The notes beneath the pieces are model-generated. The model had not been told where the DNA came from and ran no database searches. It saw nothing but the letters and a program-made list of their open reading frames with translations. From positions 248,001 through 312,000 of the forward strand of contig JASJFT010000026.1 of the NCBI GenBank assembly GCA_030770425.1: a stretch of DNA of 64,000 bases. Reading direction: 5' to 3'. The translations under genes and the position numbers were made by a program. Positions 1 to 11,879 of this stretch are shown here, one piece after another. Origin of the DNA: Darksidea phi. Lineage: Eukaryota; Ascomycota; Dothideomycetes; Pleosporales; Lentitheciaceae. How positions within the stretch are numbered: position 1 is the first letter of the stretch; each line of letters starts with the position of its first letter.

Positions 1-1
1 C

Positions 2-3000
2 TCAGGTGCTGGATCCCAAGCTGCCCTCGACCGCGCTCAGCAGGACCGAATACAGCGGCAGCGGGAGCGTGAGGAACTGAAGGCTGCAAACACGATACAG
101 AAAGTATGGAGGGGCCACTCAAGCAGACAGAAACTTTCTGGCTTGCTGCGGCAGGAATGGGATGCTGCTGAGGAGTCTCATACTGCTCAGCAGGCAGCGG
201 CACCGTACGACTCCGAAGACTACGCGTACGCACAACTCCAGCGCCTCCTGCGATTTGTCAACACAAGGAACCAAGAAGATGTCAGCCGATTACGGCATTT
301 TACCTCCCGACAGGTGGAAACTGTGCGGAAGTTAGGTTTCACAGCGACCGGACCGTGGCCATCAGCATACCTGCGGCTTGAGACGATGGCGTTGACAGTA
401 ATAGAGCGGCAGATGAAGGGTTCGGCGTCATCGGAGCAGATTGGGGGCTCGTTGGCGATACTACGATTCCTAGCAGAGCAAATACCCGCCGAGACCTCGC
501 AGAACGCCGAACGCTTCTACCGTACACTCGCACAAGTCATCTCAATACTGTCGTTAGAGAAAGTAGCGGACGGCGACACGGATACGTTGGAGGCTTTGTA
601 CGAAACGGTCATCTCGCCATTAAGGAAGGTGACAGGATATACATTGAATGCGTATGAGGCTTTTGGATATAGCTTCCTGCCGCTTCCGGTGTTAAGCGCC
701 GACACGAGCTCTCCATGGGCAACCAAATTCCGAGACTCTCTCGCGGACTCTGTCAATTACAAGCTGCTGGCAAACGCTTTGGCAACCTCTCTCAAGCAAT
801 CAGGCTTGCAAGCACGTCGAGAATTGGCCGATACCGCAACTCGGTTGCGGCTTTTGGGTTCATTCGTCTACTTTCATCGCTTCGCGCACAACTTCCACTC
901 GCCAGAAGCCTACTCCGTCCACAAAGATTTCGTCACGGTGGTTTCGCCGCTTCTTAATTCGCTACCCACCAACGTTATCGACGGCTCGACATCAGACGGC
1001 GACAAAGTGGATGACGTAGAAGTAGAAGCGGTGAACGCTTTCTTGAAAGACCAACTACTGTCACTGGTGAACCAAGAAGGTATCGGCAATCTTCTGGCCG
1101 GTTCTTCGCAATCTTCTGAGGCATCCGAGGATGAGCGGGTGGAAGAATCGAGGCAGCTCGCGAACTATGCCCTAGCGCTTCTTCGCTTCTTTCCACGGCG
1201 AGGCGACGAAATACGTATGTGGCTCTACATGGGACCATCAGACGCGCGAGCTGGTAAGAGCGTGAAGAAGGCTCCCGCTATCAGGTACTTCTGGGAAGCG
1301 TCAAAGCGCTCGTCTGTGTTTAGAACCATATCCCAAGATTCTAGGGCTGCTGTTAATCTACTTCGACCGCGCAAAATCCAAGCTAACGATTCAATGACTG
1401 GCCACGTACGGACTTCCAGCTTGACCCAGCATTCCTTTTGGCAAGCACCTCAGCAGCAAATTGACCGCGATGCTGTCACAGCTGACGAGTGGAGAGTGAT
1501 CCTCGTGTTCCTCGAGTTGTATACCTTCGTTCTGAAAGTAACCGACGACGAGGAGTTTTTCTCGGGCGGTCAAGATATCTACACGGGTCAAGTACGCGAC
1601 AACTCATTGCCACTTGCCGAAGTCAAAGATTTGACGATATTCCTCAAAAATCTTGGTTTCACACTATACTTCAACGCCTCGGATATCAATGCCCAAGAAG
1701 AGCGTGATTCGAATAACACCGGTCTCGGCTTGTTCGCAAAAGCGCCCGAGCCTCAGCAACAGAAACAGGCTGAACCCTCCGTAGGAGGTGTTGCTGGTCT
1801 GAGCCTCGATCATGTTAAGGGTCTAGTCACTGGCCTTCTGCGCATGGTTTATGAACGCGATTCACGCCGCAAATTTTTATCTACGGAGCACTGGCTGATG
1901 ACGTCACGGTTCGACATGACTAGTTTTATCCCACAGGTTGTGGGTGAAGAAGAGAACAGACACAAGCTCGAAGAAGAGGATGCCGATGATATTGAGGAGG
2001 ATGAAGAGGAGATCGTCGACACACCACGTCTTGTTGGCACAACCCGTATCCAGTACCAGCGACGACAAGAGAGAATTGCGCGACAGCAGCGCAAGTTATC
2101 ACGGATGAGATACTTGCAGAAAGTGGCACCACGCCTAGAAATTTTGCAGAACATGCCCTTCTTCATTCCGTTCACAACTCGGGTGCAGATTTTCCGCGAG
2201 TTTGTGCACCTAGACATGGTGAGTTTGGTGAGCCCCGTGTAGCGAGGAAAGTAGCTAACATGTTTTAGATCAAGCGACGAGGGAGTGCAGATCCAGAAGC
2301 GTGGCGATGGCGAATGAGACAAATACCTGACGGGCCTCAGCAATTTGACAAGCACACTGCACGCATCCGCCGTGAACACGAATTCGACGATGCATTCTCG
2401 CAATTCTACTCGCTCGGGCAAGGCTTAAAAGAACCCATCCAAATCACGTTTGTCGACCAGTTTGACCAGCCTGAAGCTGGCATAGACGGTGGTGGTGTGA
2501 CAAAAGAATTCCTTACCAGCGTCACAAGCAGAGCTTTCCTACCTACGGACGACATTGAGATGTTCGTCGAAAATGATCAACATTTGCTCTATCCCAACCC
2601 CGCAGCTGTTGAAGAACTTAAGGAGAGACTCAAGCAAGCTGGCATACGAGAAGGATCTAGTAAGTTTCGTCTGCAGGTGTCTGAATTCCTCCAAAGATTT
2701 GAGTTCCTGGGGCGCATCATTGGCAAGTGCTTGTATGAAGGCATCTTAGTGGACGTCAACTTTGCTCCCTTCTTCCTACGCAAGTGGGCGTTGACGGGCG
2801 GCGCTGGCTCTGCACCGAACGAATCGGGCTACCGTCCGACCCTGAATGATCTACGCGACCTAGACGAAGGTCTTTACCAAGGGTTACACCAGCTCAAAAA
2901 CTATACTGGGGATGTTGAAGACTTTGCCTTGAACTTTACAGTCACGGACAGTATCATCGTCGACCACACTACAAAGAAGACAAAAAGTATCACCAGAGAC

Positions 3001-3564
3001 CTCAAGCCGGATGGTGCCAACACTCCAGTTACAAATCAGAATCGTCTCGTCTACATCAGTTACATGGCACGCCATCGATTGCAGAACCAGCCGTATCCTC
3101 AGACTGCCGCTTTTCTGCGCGGCCTGAGCGCCATGATCCAGCCGAGCTGGCTCTCCATGTTCAACCAGTCCGAGCTCCAGACTCTCGTGGGCGGCACTTC
3201 ATCTTCCATCGACATCGAAGATCTCCGTCGCAACACCATATACGGCGGTACGTATGTCATCGGCGATGATGGTCTTGAGCACCCAACAATACAGCTCTTC
3301 TGGAAGATTATGAAAGACCTCAGCGACGGCGAGAGGAGAGCCGTGCTCAAATTCGTCACAAGTACGCCGCGGGCGCCGCTATTAGGATTCAGCACGTTGA
3401 ATCCGCGTTTCAGCATTAGAGACGCGGGAAGCGACCAGGAGCGTTTGCCTAGCACGAGTACGTGCGTTAACCTGCTCAAGTTGCCGATGTATAAGGATGA
3501 GAGAGTAATGAAGGAGAAGATGCTCTATAGCGTTTTCTCGGGAGCTGGGTTTGACCTTAGCTGA
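2..3564 (+). CDS. HUL5: HECT-type E3 ubiquitin ligase, Hul5/UBE3C-like (5' partial)
   Basis: Exons are <2..2218 and 2269..3564. The intron at 2219-2268 has donor GTGAGT and a TTTTAG acceptor, and both exons join in phase 0. The reading frame is open to the left edge, so the start lies outside the window; about 1,170 residues are visible. Near the visible N-terminus is an IQ motif (AANTIQKVWRGHSSRQ, about nt 95-142), as in Hul5/UBE3C. The C-terminal ~400 residues form a HECT domain, with the N-lobe signature GIDGGGVTKEFLTS and the catalytic cysteine in LPSTSTCVNLLKLPMY (TGC at 3463-3465). The protein ends GFDLS, the usual hydrophobic HECT tail. Family knowledge: Hul5 extends ubiquitin chains on proteasome-bound and misfolded proteins. 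The IQ motif plus HECT layout supports Hul5 over Rsp5 or Tom1. An acidic stretch (about nt 1965-2015) precedes the domain. Confidence 0.93.
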
Positions 3565-4634
3565 GGCAGTGTGGAAGAACGCCGAGTAACTGGAGAATGT
3601 GAAAACGATAGATTGCGATAGAACTGCATTAGTTTGGTGCTTAACATGGATTACTGGATACCAGAGCACTGTGGATATCGACGGGATGGGTTATGGATAT
3701 GAGCATAGACATTTTAATACCAGAATTCTTTGCATGTAGAAAACCTGAGAAGCTGCCACTATCGATGCCATAATGCGATGATGAAGTAAGCTCATTGGCG
3801 CCTTGTGAGCTCATGGGTGTGGGCTTCAATCCCAAGTCGTCACTCCACTCACCTCTCCCCAGTCTGAAAGAAACAGAGAATCTCAATTCTCATCCCATGC
3901 GACGGTTTGGAAAGATGAGTAACGTTGTAGGGTAGGCATGCTCCGCACAGCTCCGAACACCCGATTCCCACCACACCGATCCATCCAAACGGCTCGTGCC
4001 CATGCAGGCGGAAAACGCCGACCTGCCTGATTCGGCGATGGAACAATGTTGACCATGCAATCAAGCTACACAAAGCTTAATGAGCTTGGTGAGCTTACTG
4101 GGCGTATGATGGCGCGGGGTACCAGGTTTTAGCAGGGTGCTGCAAGGGTCAGGGAAGAGTTGCTTTCCTCGAAATCTTCTGCCCGAGAAAAGAGTGTCCT
4201 TCATTACGCTGGCATTGGCACAACTAACTTACACTCAACAGGCTCCCGCTTACCAAATAAGTAAAAAACCATAATCTTCAGTACGAGCAGCCGCAAAGAA
4301 TCAATGCGGTGTTCGTCATCGGCGCGCTCAATCGCTCTCCTTGGCATGGTTCTTGCGAGGACTTTTAGCCGTACCGGGAAGGTGGGCAAGGTAATCTCTC
4401 GGGTACGAGGAGTGGAGCTAGAGCTTGAGCTTGCCTGGAGCTACCCTGGCGCTTGGGAGCTGTTTAAGAGCTCGGGGGGTCCCGCGGAGGTGGGCTTGTG
4501 CTGCGGCGAGGTAATTGAGGTGAGTAGACATTTCACATTCGTGGCAGCCATGTATGAATACTGACCTAGACACAGACGTCTCGAGTAGTTTCGCTCAACC
4601 CTTTCTATCACTGTCGCTGGCGCCCCTCTCAGCC
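3565..4634. other. Intergenic, no gene seen
   Basis: This stretch holds the 3' flank of the HECT gene and the promoter side of the carboxypeptidase gene. Short ORFs occur on both strands, but none has a recognisable domain or credible splice structure. No repeat, tRNA or transposon signature was seen. Confidence 0.5.
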
Positions 4635-6607
4635 ATGACGAAGTACCTCCTAAAGCCGCTCACCGCGGTAGCGCTCGCTACAACGGCGCTCTCGCAATTC
4701 GTCCCCGCGCCGACCGATCTCATAGAAAAGCAGGGCGCTGCAAATATCAGTGTGCGCTACAAAGAAGTCCCAGCTGGAATTTGCGAGCTCGATCCTAATG
4801 TCAAGAGCTATTCTGGCTATGCGGATATCGGAGAGGACCAGCACATCTTTTGGTGGTTCTTTGAAGCTAGGAATCAGGATCCGACGGAAGCGCCATTGAC
4901 GGCGTGGATTAATGGCGGGCCTGGCTGTGCGTATTTTTCTTATCGTTGGATTTGGCCTATCAAGGAGATTGTGTGAGGCGTGTTGCGATGTATAATGCTC
5001 TGGACGGGTTATGCTGACTGAATATCTTCTACTTTAGCCTCCTCAATGATTGGATTATTTCAAGAACTAGGGCCCTGTGGGGTAGGCCCAGATCTCAAAC
5101 CCTTCAACAACCCCTACTCGTGGACGAACGTCTCCAACGTGCTGTTCATCGATCAGCCCAATACCGTCGGCTTCTCGTACTCAATTCCAATTCCAGGGTA
5201 TAAGGAAGATGGATTTATTATTCAGTTGCCAGATGAGAACTGCCCGGATTATGCTGAGGGTTTGGGGACGTGCGGGACATATTCGAAGCCGAGCCACCAA
5301 TTGACGGCGAACACGACCGAGGGTGCTGCGCCGGGGATGTGGAAAACGTTACAAGGTTTTATGGGTGCGTTTCCGCAATATGCGAATGGCGGGTTTAGTT
5401 TTGCGACGGAGAGTTATGGGGGGCATTATGCGCCTATTTTCAATGGTGAGTGGTGCTCGGTTTGCTAGGAAACGAAGAGACGAGCTAACGATGTAAAGCA
5501 TATATTCTCGACCAAAACGCAAAGAACATCCCTGGCGCACACCACATCGATCTTCAGAACGTGTTGATTGGCAATGGCTGGTTCGACCCACTCGTCCAAT
5601 ACCAAGCCTTCTACAACTTCTCCATCTTCCCCGGAAACAGCTACGACTATATGCCCTACAACGACTCGGTCAAAGCAGAGTGGTACAACAACCTCTACGG
5701 CGCTGGGAACTGCGTCGACCAGACTAAAGAGTGCTACGCTACCGGTTGGAACTCGGTTTGCCAGCGTGCAGACGACTTCTGCTATCAGAAGGTGGAGTAT
5801 CTGTGGGACAAGTATAGCGGCAGGGACGAGTATGATATGCGATACCTGGTACCAGATCCGTTCCCGTACACGTACTACGTCGAGTATCTCAACACGCCAG
5901 AAATTCAAGCGGCTATCGGAGCTTACCAGAACTTCTCTGAGTCTTCTCCGACAGTCAGCAGCACGTATGCAAACACTGGAGACGATGATCGCGAGTCTGG
6001 AACGATTGCGGCGACTCAGAAGTTGGTGGATGCAGGTGTGCAGGTTATGCTGTTCTTTGGCGATGCGTTTGTCTTCCCGGTCCGTGGTGGGAAGACTCTG
6101 CTGACGTGTAATAGTGACTATGTTTGCAACTGGATCGGCGGCGAAGTGGTTGCTGACATGATCGGTGCGCCTGGCTATGACACAGCCGGTTACGTCAACA
6201 TTACCACTTCGGATGATATCGTTCATGGCCAGGTCAAGCAATCTGAACTCTTCTCCTTCGTCCGCATATACGAAGCTGGACACGAAGTCCCTTTCTACCA
6301 ACCCCTCGCCGCCCTCGAGGTCTTTGAGCGCGCCCTAAAGCAAACCGACATCGCAACCGGCAAGGTCAAGATTGCGGGTGGGTATGCATACAAGACAATC
6401 GGTACACCTACGAGCGATTATAAAGAGGGCAATAGTACCGTGCAGTGGGAGGTTACGCCTAGCAATGCGACGTACAACACTGCCTTGAATGCGCCGGATC
6501 CGACACCGACATGGGCCGTTGCAGAGAGTGCAGAGAAGAGGAGTTTGAAGAAGAGGGAGATTGGGCGGTTGGGGAAATCGAGGGGGTGGAGGAGGTTGGC
6601 GAAGTGA
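4635..6607 (+). CDS. Secreted serine carboxypeptidase, family S10
   Basis: Exons are 4635..4926, 5038..5445, 5499..6066 and 6115..6607, giving 586 aa. The N-terminus (MTKYLLKPLTAVALATTALS) is a signal peptide, so the product should be secreted or vacuolar. Splicing at 4927-5037 restores the oxyanion-hole motif WINGGPGSSSMIG. The nucleophile is Ser223 in ATESYGGHYAP. The last intron (6067-6114, GTTTGT...TAG with CTGAC) is 48 nt, a multiple of three with no in-frame stop. Removing it gives GDADYVCNWIGG, the family motif that contains catalytic Asp424. His479 lies in AGHEVPFYQP. The triad is therefore complete. Family knowledge: S10 enzymes remove C-terminal residues from peptides at acid pH. 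The C-terminal ~25 residues are strongly basic (EKRSLKKREIGR), unusual for the core fold. If the 48-nt intron were kept, 16 residues would be inserted just before the catalytic Asp. Confidence 0.93.
6067..6114 (+). other. 48-nt intron of length 3n in the carboxypeptidase gene
   Basis: The sequence starts GTTTGT and ends GTAATAG, with CTGAC just upstream of the acceptor. It is 48 nt, has no stop in the coding frame, and interrupts the S10 motif between GDA and DYVCNW. Excision restores GDADYVCNWIGG, which is the main evidence that it is an intron. Confidence 0.85.
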
Positions 6608-7384
6608 GGAGTCATTCTCGGTGATAGCGCTAATCTGGACGTGTGTTGTACCGCTACGATCCTCGGGATACGGATGATGTAGACAGATAATGTCTCAGAG
6701 AGTTTGTGCCTGTCATTACGAGGGTGGACATAGCCAAAGGTTGTTAGTCAGCTCCACATGTCTGCATCGCCGAGTATCCTTATGAGACGTCATCGGTTTC
6801 TGGTTGCCCAAATTTAGCGCAACTCGGCGTATCAGGTCCTTCTGGAAATTAGACAATACGATGGGACCCCCGCGGTAGTAGCACCAAGCGATTAGATGCA
6901 GATATCAAGATTATAGCGAAAAGCGTCTGATGCCGCGAAAAGGGTGTGTTAGTCGGTGAGAAAAAGTAAGGTGACCGGATCCCTGTCGACGCGTGCATGA
7001 GCCCAGATTGCTGGGAGGCGCCCTCAACACCAAGAGAGGGCATCCCGTCTTCACACCCACCTCAGCAAGCGCAACGCACTAGAGCTATCCACCAATTCCC
7101 AAACACCTCGCACCCGTCTCACGGCTCCACGGCATTCAAACACGCGCCCCAGCAAATCGCTGCCCCCATCGTCACGCCCCCGTTCGCGCTAGTCTTCCGA
7201 TCCTGTGTCACGCCGGAATCGCATCCACGTACATTTGCTATCGCTGCTCGATAACCACGCCTGATGATCGTGGAGCGTATTTGGCCTCGCTGAGGCGTCA
7301 CTGTCCCTCTTCCTGCCGGCACTGCCTGGCAGCTGTCCTCTCCCGCAGAGCAAACCCCCGCACCAGCGCTCGCGATCGCCCAGC
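6608..7384. other. Intergenic, no gene seen
   Basis: This is the 3' flank of the carboxypeptidase gene and the probable promoter and 5' UTR of the downstream 1,223-residue protein. The last ~300 bases are C-rich and low in purines on the + strand, as is common before filamentous-fungal start codons. No conserved ORF was recognised. Confidence 0.45.
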
Positions 7385-10300
7385 ATGGCACCGTCGAACA
7401 TGTTCTCCTACCTGCGTCCTGGCCACGCAAAGCGCAATGCCTCGAGCATCGCCTCGCCCGAACCGGTCTCCAGTCCGTCGCCCTATCCGATCCCTAGTCC
7501 TGCGCAGTCGACCGAGTATTTCACTAGCCCGCGCTTGCCAGATAATGCCAGTTACACGTCCAATTCGCCCGTTTCCCCGTACCCACCCCAGCTACCACCC
7601 ATACCACGTGTCGCCTCAAAGCTAGATAGGGCGGGCTCTAGTTCGCTGCTGAGTCCGCAACATGCTATGAGTCAAGCGCAGAATGATACTGGATGGAAGA
7701 GGCAATCGAAGCAGGATGGAGGATTGCGGTCTCCGGCACCCTCTACGCAGGACGAACGGTCGCCAGCCTATGATGGTCAACGTCCGTCATCAAGATCAGC
7801 GGCGGGAAGCTCGGCAGGTGGCTTCCGATCCCAAGGACAGAGTCTGGCGCAGGTGGTGGAGCAAGCGGCACTCTCTGAGAGACCTACCACGCAGTCATCG
7901 ACACATTTGGCTCCATCGATCATGTCCCCGGACTACTCCGTCAACTCGAAATCGCAAACCTCGCTCATCAGCGGACTGAGTGAGAAACTCACGAGCACAC
8001 CGAAACCCTCTACACCCACCGTGCAACCCCAGAACCGAAAGTCGAGACTGAATTTACGCAATCCCATGTCCCTTCTGATGCGCCGCAGATCCGGGCAAAC
8101 GCTTGATCCCCTCGCCGATGAGTCCCTCGTTACCCACCGTTCGCCGTCCGTACTTCCTCCCATGCCGGATAACTACGATCCCAGCATCCGAGGCCGTATT
8201 GTCCACGACTTCAGCGCCCCTAGGCCCAACAGAAACTTCTCATACAATAATGCGTACACCAACGAAACCCTAAAAGCGGATGCAAGCCCACCTAAAATAG
8301 ATAGGGCGCATACGCCAGTATTTAGAGAGCACTTTGACGATGACACGAGTTACGAACGGAACCAAGCTGCGATAAGAGCAGAAACGTTGGTGAACAAGGA
8401 TTTTCTGGCAAGAAATTCGTACATTTCTCCTCCCGCCCCTGGTCGATCACCTCCGCCTCCTCCACCGGTGCCCAAAGACTCCCTACCTATACTACCTCAG
8501 CCAACACTTCCTCCTCCTCCACCACCCCCCGAGCCGTTGCAGGATTTCGGTTCATCCGTGCTATCTCCTGTGCAAGAAGCACCCAGCCCCACCAGTCCTC
8601 CAGTCAAAGAGTCGCCCAGGAAGAGGAAGTCAACTAAGACCCCGCCGCCGTCTCGATCAAGAGCCACGTCTGTTACTGATCCATCATTTACGCCTGCCGG
8701 CCTGCCCGCCCATCTGACCAGTAGATCGTCTAGGTTCAGTTTTCAGATTGGCGGAGGAGAATCGGCTGCGCAAGAGCAAATTCTCGAAGAGAGACACAAG
8801 GTGAAGGAGGCAGAAAAAGCATCCAAGAAAGAAGTGCGCGTGTCAACGCAAAGCATCGGGGATGACTATGACGAATATGGCATGGACGATTTTGACATGG
8901 ATGGTGGCTATGAAGAAGACATTCCTATGTTGGGAGAGGAGGAAGAGTACAATGGTCTTGGATACCAGACGATGTCACCCGGAATCGCCGCCTTCGACTT
9001 CTCGTCGCTATCTATACAGCCCCTTAATCCCATGAGCCCAGTCAGCATGGTAGACGAAGTCCAGACACCGCGGGATATGAATGGCAACCCCATTGGCTTT
9101 GCCATGGCGGAGGATATGCTGCAGAAACTGAATATGGCCGGGTCTGGACAGCACATAACTGGGAACGAGGCGTCCATGGGCGATTTGCGCGGACTTGGTT
9201 TGATGAACTTACAACAAGGACTATCCCATTTCACCCCCGCAGAAACGCCGGATGAAAATGCCGCCACGGCTGCGAAAGAACTGGGCACCAACCAAGATCT
9301 AGGTGATGATCTCTACTTCGACGACGGCATGATTGACGAGCAGGGCGATGTAGATGCTGTCGAGTTCGACGAAAATGTTTTCGATGACCCAGAGGGTCCG
9401 CTATTTGAGCGCAAGGTCAGGGTTCCATCAGCGGAAGTACTCCTGCCAGCCCTTGCATCGCATCCACCAGATACGCTTAGCTCGGAAACGGGATACGAAG
9501 CAGACGACGATACGTTATCGAAGCATCTCGAGAAGTCCGAACCCTCATTAGCCCACACAACGTCTAGTGCCCAACAAAAGCCCACCCCAGTTTTCGGCAA
9601 TTTGAACGCTTATCACGGTGCACTGGCAGATGCAGCTAATCGCGCTGAAGCACAAGGCCGCTTCACTCGGAAGGTGAGCATTGACGTTGGTCATGTTGGC
9701 TCCGACGCCGATGAATCTTCTTCAATCAGCAACTCTCGCCCAAGCCTCGTCCCGGATGATGGTCGCTTTAGTCAAGAGACTACGGGATTTCCACCTGATG
9801 ACAATGAATTTGGTATGAGCTCAAGCTTTGTGGATGACTACGACTATAGCGAGTATGACTCCGCGCTTGAAGACGACCCAATGATAGCTGAGGCAAACGC
9901 GGAAGCGCTCGCGAACGATTGGGAAGGCTTCTACGGGCAAGAGTTTGGCTTCTATGCTGCGGCTCAAGGCGAAGCTGTCAACGCATATGGCGGCTTCTTC
10001 GGTTCTTCCGCGTTGGGCCGAAGTGTGAGTGGTCGCAATGCCGTCCGTGAACCGAATCTTACACCCATTACGGAACGCAGTGAATACAGTACTCGTAACT
10101 CCTTTATCAGTCTCAACCACTTCCGGGACAGCTCACAACCAATTACTAGTCCAGGTCTTGCACAGCTAGCGCGGATCAGTCCGTATGGGTGGCGAGATGA
10201 TGAAGATATGAGTCTGGATTCGCTCTTGAAGCTGCGGAAGGGCGCCTTTGGCAGTACCGCTAGTCTCCCGGGCAGCGTGTCGAACAGCCCGAGGAACTCG

Positions 10301-11056
10301 TCACCGATGGGTATGCAATTTGTTCCGCGAACATCTAGTGCGACGGGGAATCGTATGATTGAGCAGAATGAGAGTTCAATCGAGAGTGAAGAGTCCGCAG
10401 GGGTGTCGGATGATTTCGATGATGTTGAGGAGGAGGACGCGGGGCTTACGGATGCCGTGAATGGGGTACCCGGCGGCTATCAGGATGAAGAGGCAGATGA
10501 AGATGACAGCGATGAGAGACCAGAGAGTCCAACTCTCACGGCCAGCGACTACAACTCGCTTTCCAGTCCAAGCAGTCACATTCCGCCACACGACATGCCC
10601 CCCATCCCACAGATGCCGCTACATTCGCCCCCAGCCATCCCAAAGCAATACGCGCCCCTACCAGTGTCACCTTCTGGCGTCCCACTCCCAACCTCACCAC
10701 CATCTCTCACCCTCCACACCTCCTTCCACCCTTACTCGATCTCACAAGCTCCTACCACAACATCTCCCTCCTTACCCTCGCCCCCAGTGTACTCTGCAAC
10801 AGCAACCAGCAGCGCAGCTCCCCGCCGCCAGTCCCTCATCTCGCCCATCTCAACAACAAGTCCAGTGACGCCAGGCGGTAGTGGTGGTTGGAAAGCGGGA
10901 CATAGTCGCAAGGGTAGTGCGGCGGATAGCGTGGCATATGTCAGGGAAGACGATGGCTGTGGCAGTGAACGGTGGGTGCTGGAACGTAGGAGGACGGCTG
11001 AGAGTGGCGAGTTGGAATTGGTTGGACGCAGTATCGTTGAGGGCGGTCGTATTTGA
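7385..11056 (+). CDS. Large disordered conserved fungal protein, function unknown
   Basis: This is a single uninterrupted ORF of 1,223 aa starting at the first ATG of the frame (MAPSNMFSYLRPGHAKRNAS). Most of it looks intrinsically disordered. Residues ~1-230 are Ser/Pro-rich, and ~320-420 contain polyproline runs (for example PPPPPPVPKD) that could bind SH3 or WW domains. Scattered acidic patches follow (DDYDEYGMDDFDMDGGYEED; about nt 8868-8925), and the last 170 residues are again Pro/Ser/Thr-rich. More ordered blocks are a basic segment around RKSRLNLRNPMSLLMRRRSG (~nt 8037-8097) and an alpha-helical acidic/aromatic block near nt 9820-9990 (ANDWEGFYGQEFGFYAA). No catalytic motif was found, and I do not recognise the family with confidence. 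Such proteins are often signalling scaffolds, but that is only a guess. Confidence 0.8.
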   Translation: MAPSNMFSYLRPGHAKRNASSIASPEPVSSPSPYPIPSPAQSTEYFTSPRLPDNASYTSNSPVSPYPPQLPPIPRVASKLDRAGSSSLLSPQHAMSQAQNDTGWKRQSKQDGGLRSPAPSTQDERSPAYDGQRPSSRSAAGSSAGGFRSQGQSLAQVVEQAALSERPTTQSSTHLAPSIMSPDYSVNSKSQTSLISGLSEKLTSTPKPSTPTVQPQNRKSRLNLRNPMSLLMRRRSGQTLDPLADESLVTHRSPSVLPPMPDNYDPSIRGRIVHDFSAPRPNRNFSYNNAYTNETLKADASPPKIDRAHTPVFREHFDDDTSYERNQAAIRAETLVNKDFLARNSYISPPAPGRSPPPPPPVPKDSLPILPQPTLPPPPPPPEPLQDFGSSVLSPVQEAPSPTSPPVKESPRKRKSTKTPPPSRSRATSVTDPSFTPAGLPAHLTSRSSRFSFQIGGGESAAQEQILEERHKVKEAEKASKKEVRVSTQSIGDDYDEYGMDDFDMDGGYEEDIPMLGEEEEYNGLGYQTMSPGIAAFDFSSLSIQPLNPMSPVSMVDEVQTPRDMNGNPIGFAMAEDMLQKLNMAGSGQHITGNEASMGDLRGLGLMNLQQGLSHFTPAETPDENAATAAKELGTNQDLGDDLYFDDGMIDEQGDVDAVEFDENVFDDPEGPLFERKVRVPSAEVLLPALASHPPDTLSSETGYEADDDTLSKHLEKSEPSLAHTTSSAQQKPTPVFGNLNAYHGALADAANRAEAQGRFTRKVSIDVGHVGSDADESSSISNSRPSLVPDDGRFSQETTGFPPDDNEFGMSSSFVDDYDYSEYDSALEDDPMIAEANAEALANDWEGFYGQEFGFYAAAQGEAVNAYGGFFGSSALGRSVSGRNAVREPNLTPITERSEYSTRNSFISLNHFRDSSQPITSPGLAQLARISPYGWRDDEDMSLDSLLKLRKGAFGSTASLPGSVSNSPRNSSPMGMQFVPRTSSATGNRMIEQNESSIESEESAGVSDDFDDVEEEDAGLTDAVNGVPGGYQDEEADEDDSDERPESPTLTASDYNSLSSPSSHIPPHDMPPIPQMPLHSPPAIPKQYAPLPVSPSGVPLPTSPPSLTLHTSFHPYSISQAPTTTSPSLPSPPVYSATATSSAAPRRQSLISPISTTSPVTPGGSGGWKAGHSRKGSAADSVAYVREDDGCGSERWVLERRRTAESGELELVGRSIVEGGRI

Positions 11057-11879
11057 TATTATCTTTCTCTACCTTGTTGGAGGCTTTTGCTCACCGTCTT
11101 CGGACGTCTTCCTTTTTTCTTAGAAAGGGTGCTGAGTTTTTGGGTCTTTTTGCATTGCTGGGCGTTGGCTTTGAGCGAGTGCTTGGTGCTGGCATGGTAG
11201 AATGGGATATTTTTTGGACGGGAAAAGGATTGGGCGGGTGCATGGAAATGAGACGGCAGATAGCATATCACAGCGTAGGCATTGAAGCAGGCTTTTTCAG
11301 TGTCGAGCTTATGGATTCTTCGTTCTGTGGATTTGGGCTTGCTGAGTTTTTCTGTCAATTCATATGGCTTATGAAGGGAATGCGCTATTCATATAGTAAC
11401 GATGCGGTAAAGGGCATGTTGAAGGCTTTGACGCGTCGTCGCCCCTAGCAAGCGTGGGCGGTCCTTTCCTTTCAAGAGGCACTACTGTCAGACCACTCAT
11501 CATGCCACTATCTATTGGCACGTATCCGACGGCTGTCGCGCAACTCACATTCACTTCGTATTTTCCTTTGCGAACAACCAGCTTTCTCTTACCTGTTCGA
11601 CGAGCATGGAGACTTCTCTCACCTCTTATCTATGGTCGCTGCTGGCGTGCTCGTTGATCTCGCATGGGATCTGTTCACTCACAATCCTTCGATCGCTTTA
11701 CCATATTTTCACTCTCTGCTTTTCTTTTGGCAGGTTCACCGAACTGAGTCACCTCGACGCTTCAATTTAGTGCACTAAGCACGAGGCCTGCCTTTTCGGA
11801 TCGCCTGAGGTCTGTGGGCACAGGTTGATTTCGCGGCATCCGAAGAAGCTTTGCTCAGCGACCCGACAAGCAATACATA
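11057..11879. other. Intergenic, no gene seen
   Basis: This is the 3' flank of the disordered protein gene and the promoter region of the GTPase gene. It contains T-rich stretches around 11060-11130 but no ORF with a recognisable domain. Confidence 0.45.

Noticed and set aside
1849..2421. 190-codon minus-strand ORF
   Set aside because: It is the antisense shadow of the HECT ligase gene, with no domain and Ser runs opposite an acidic stretch.
5465..6301. 278-codon minus-strand ORF
   Set aside because: It is antisense to the carboxypeptidase exons; the + strand carries the intact catalytic motifs.
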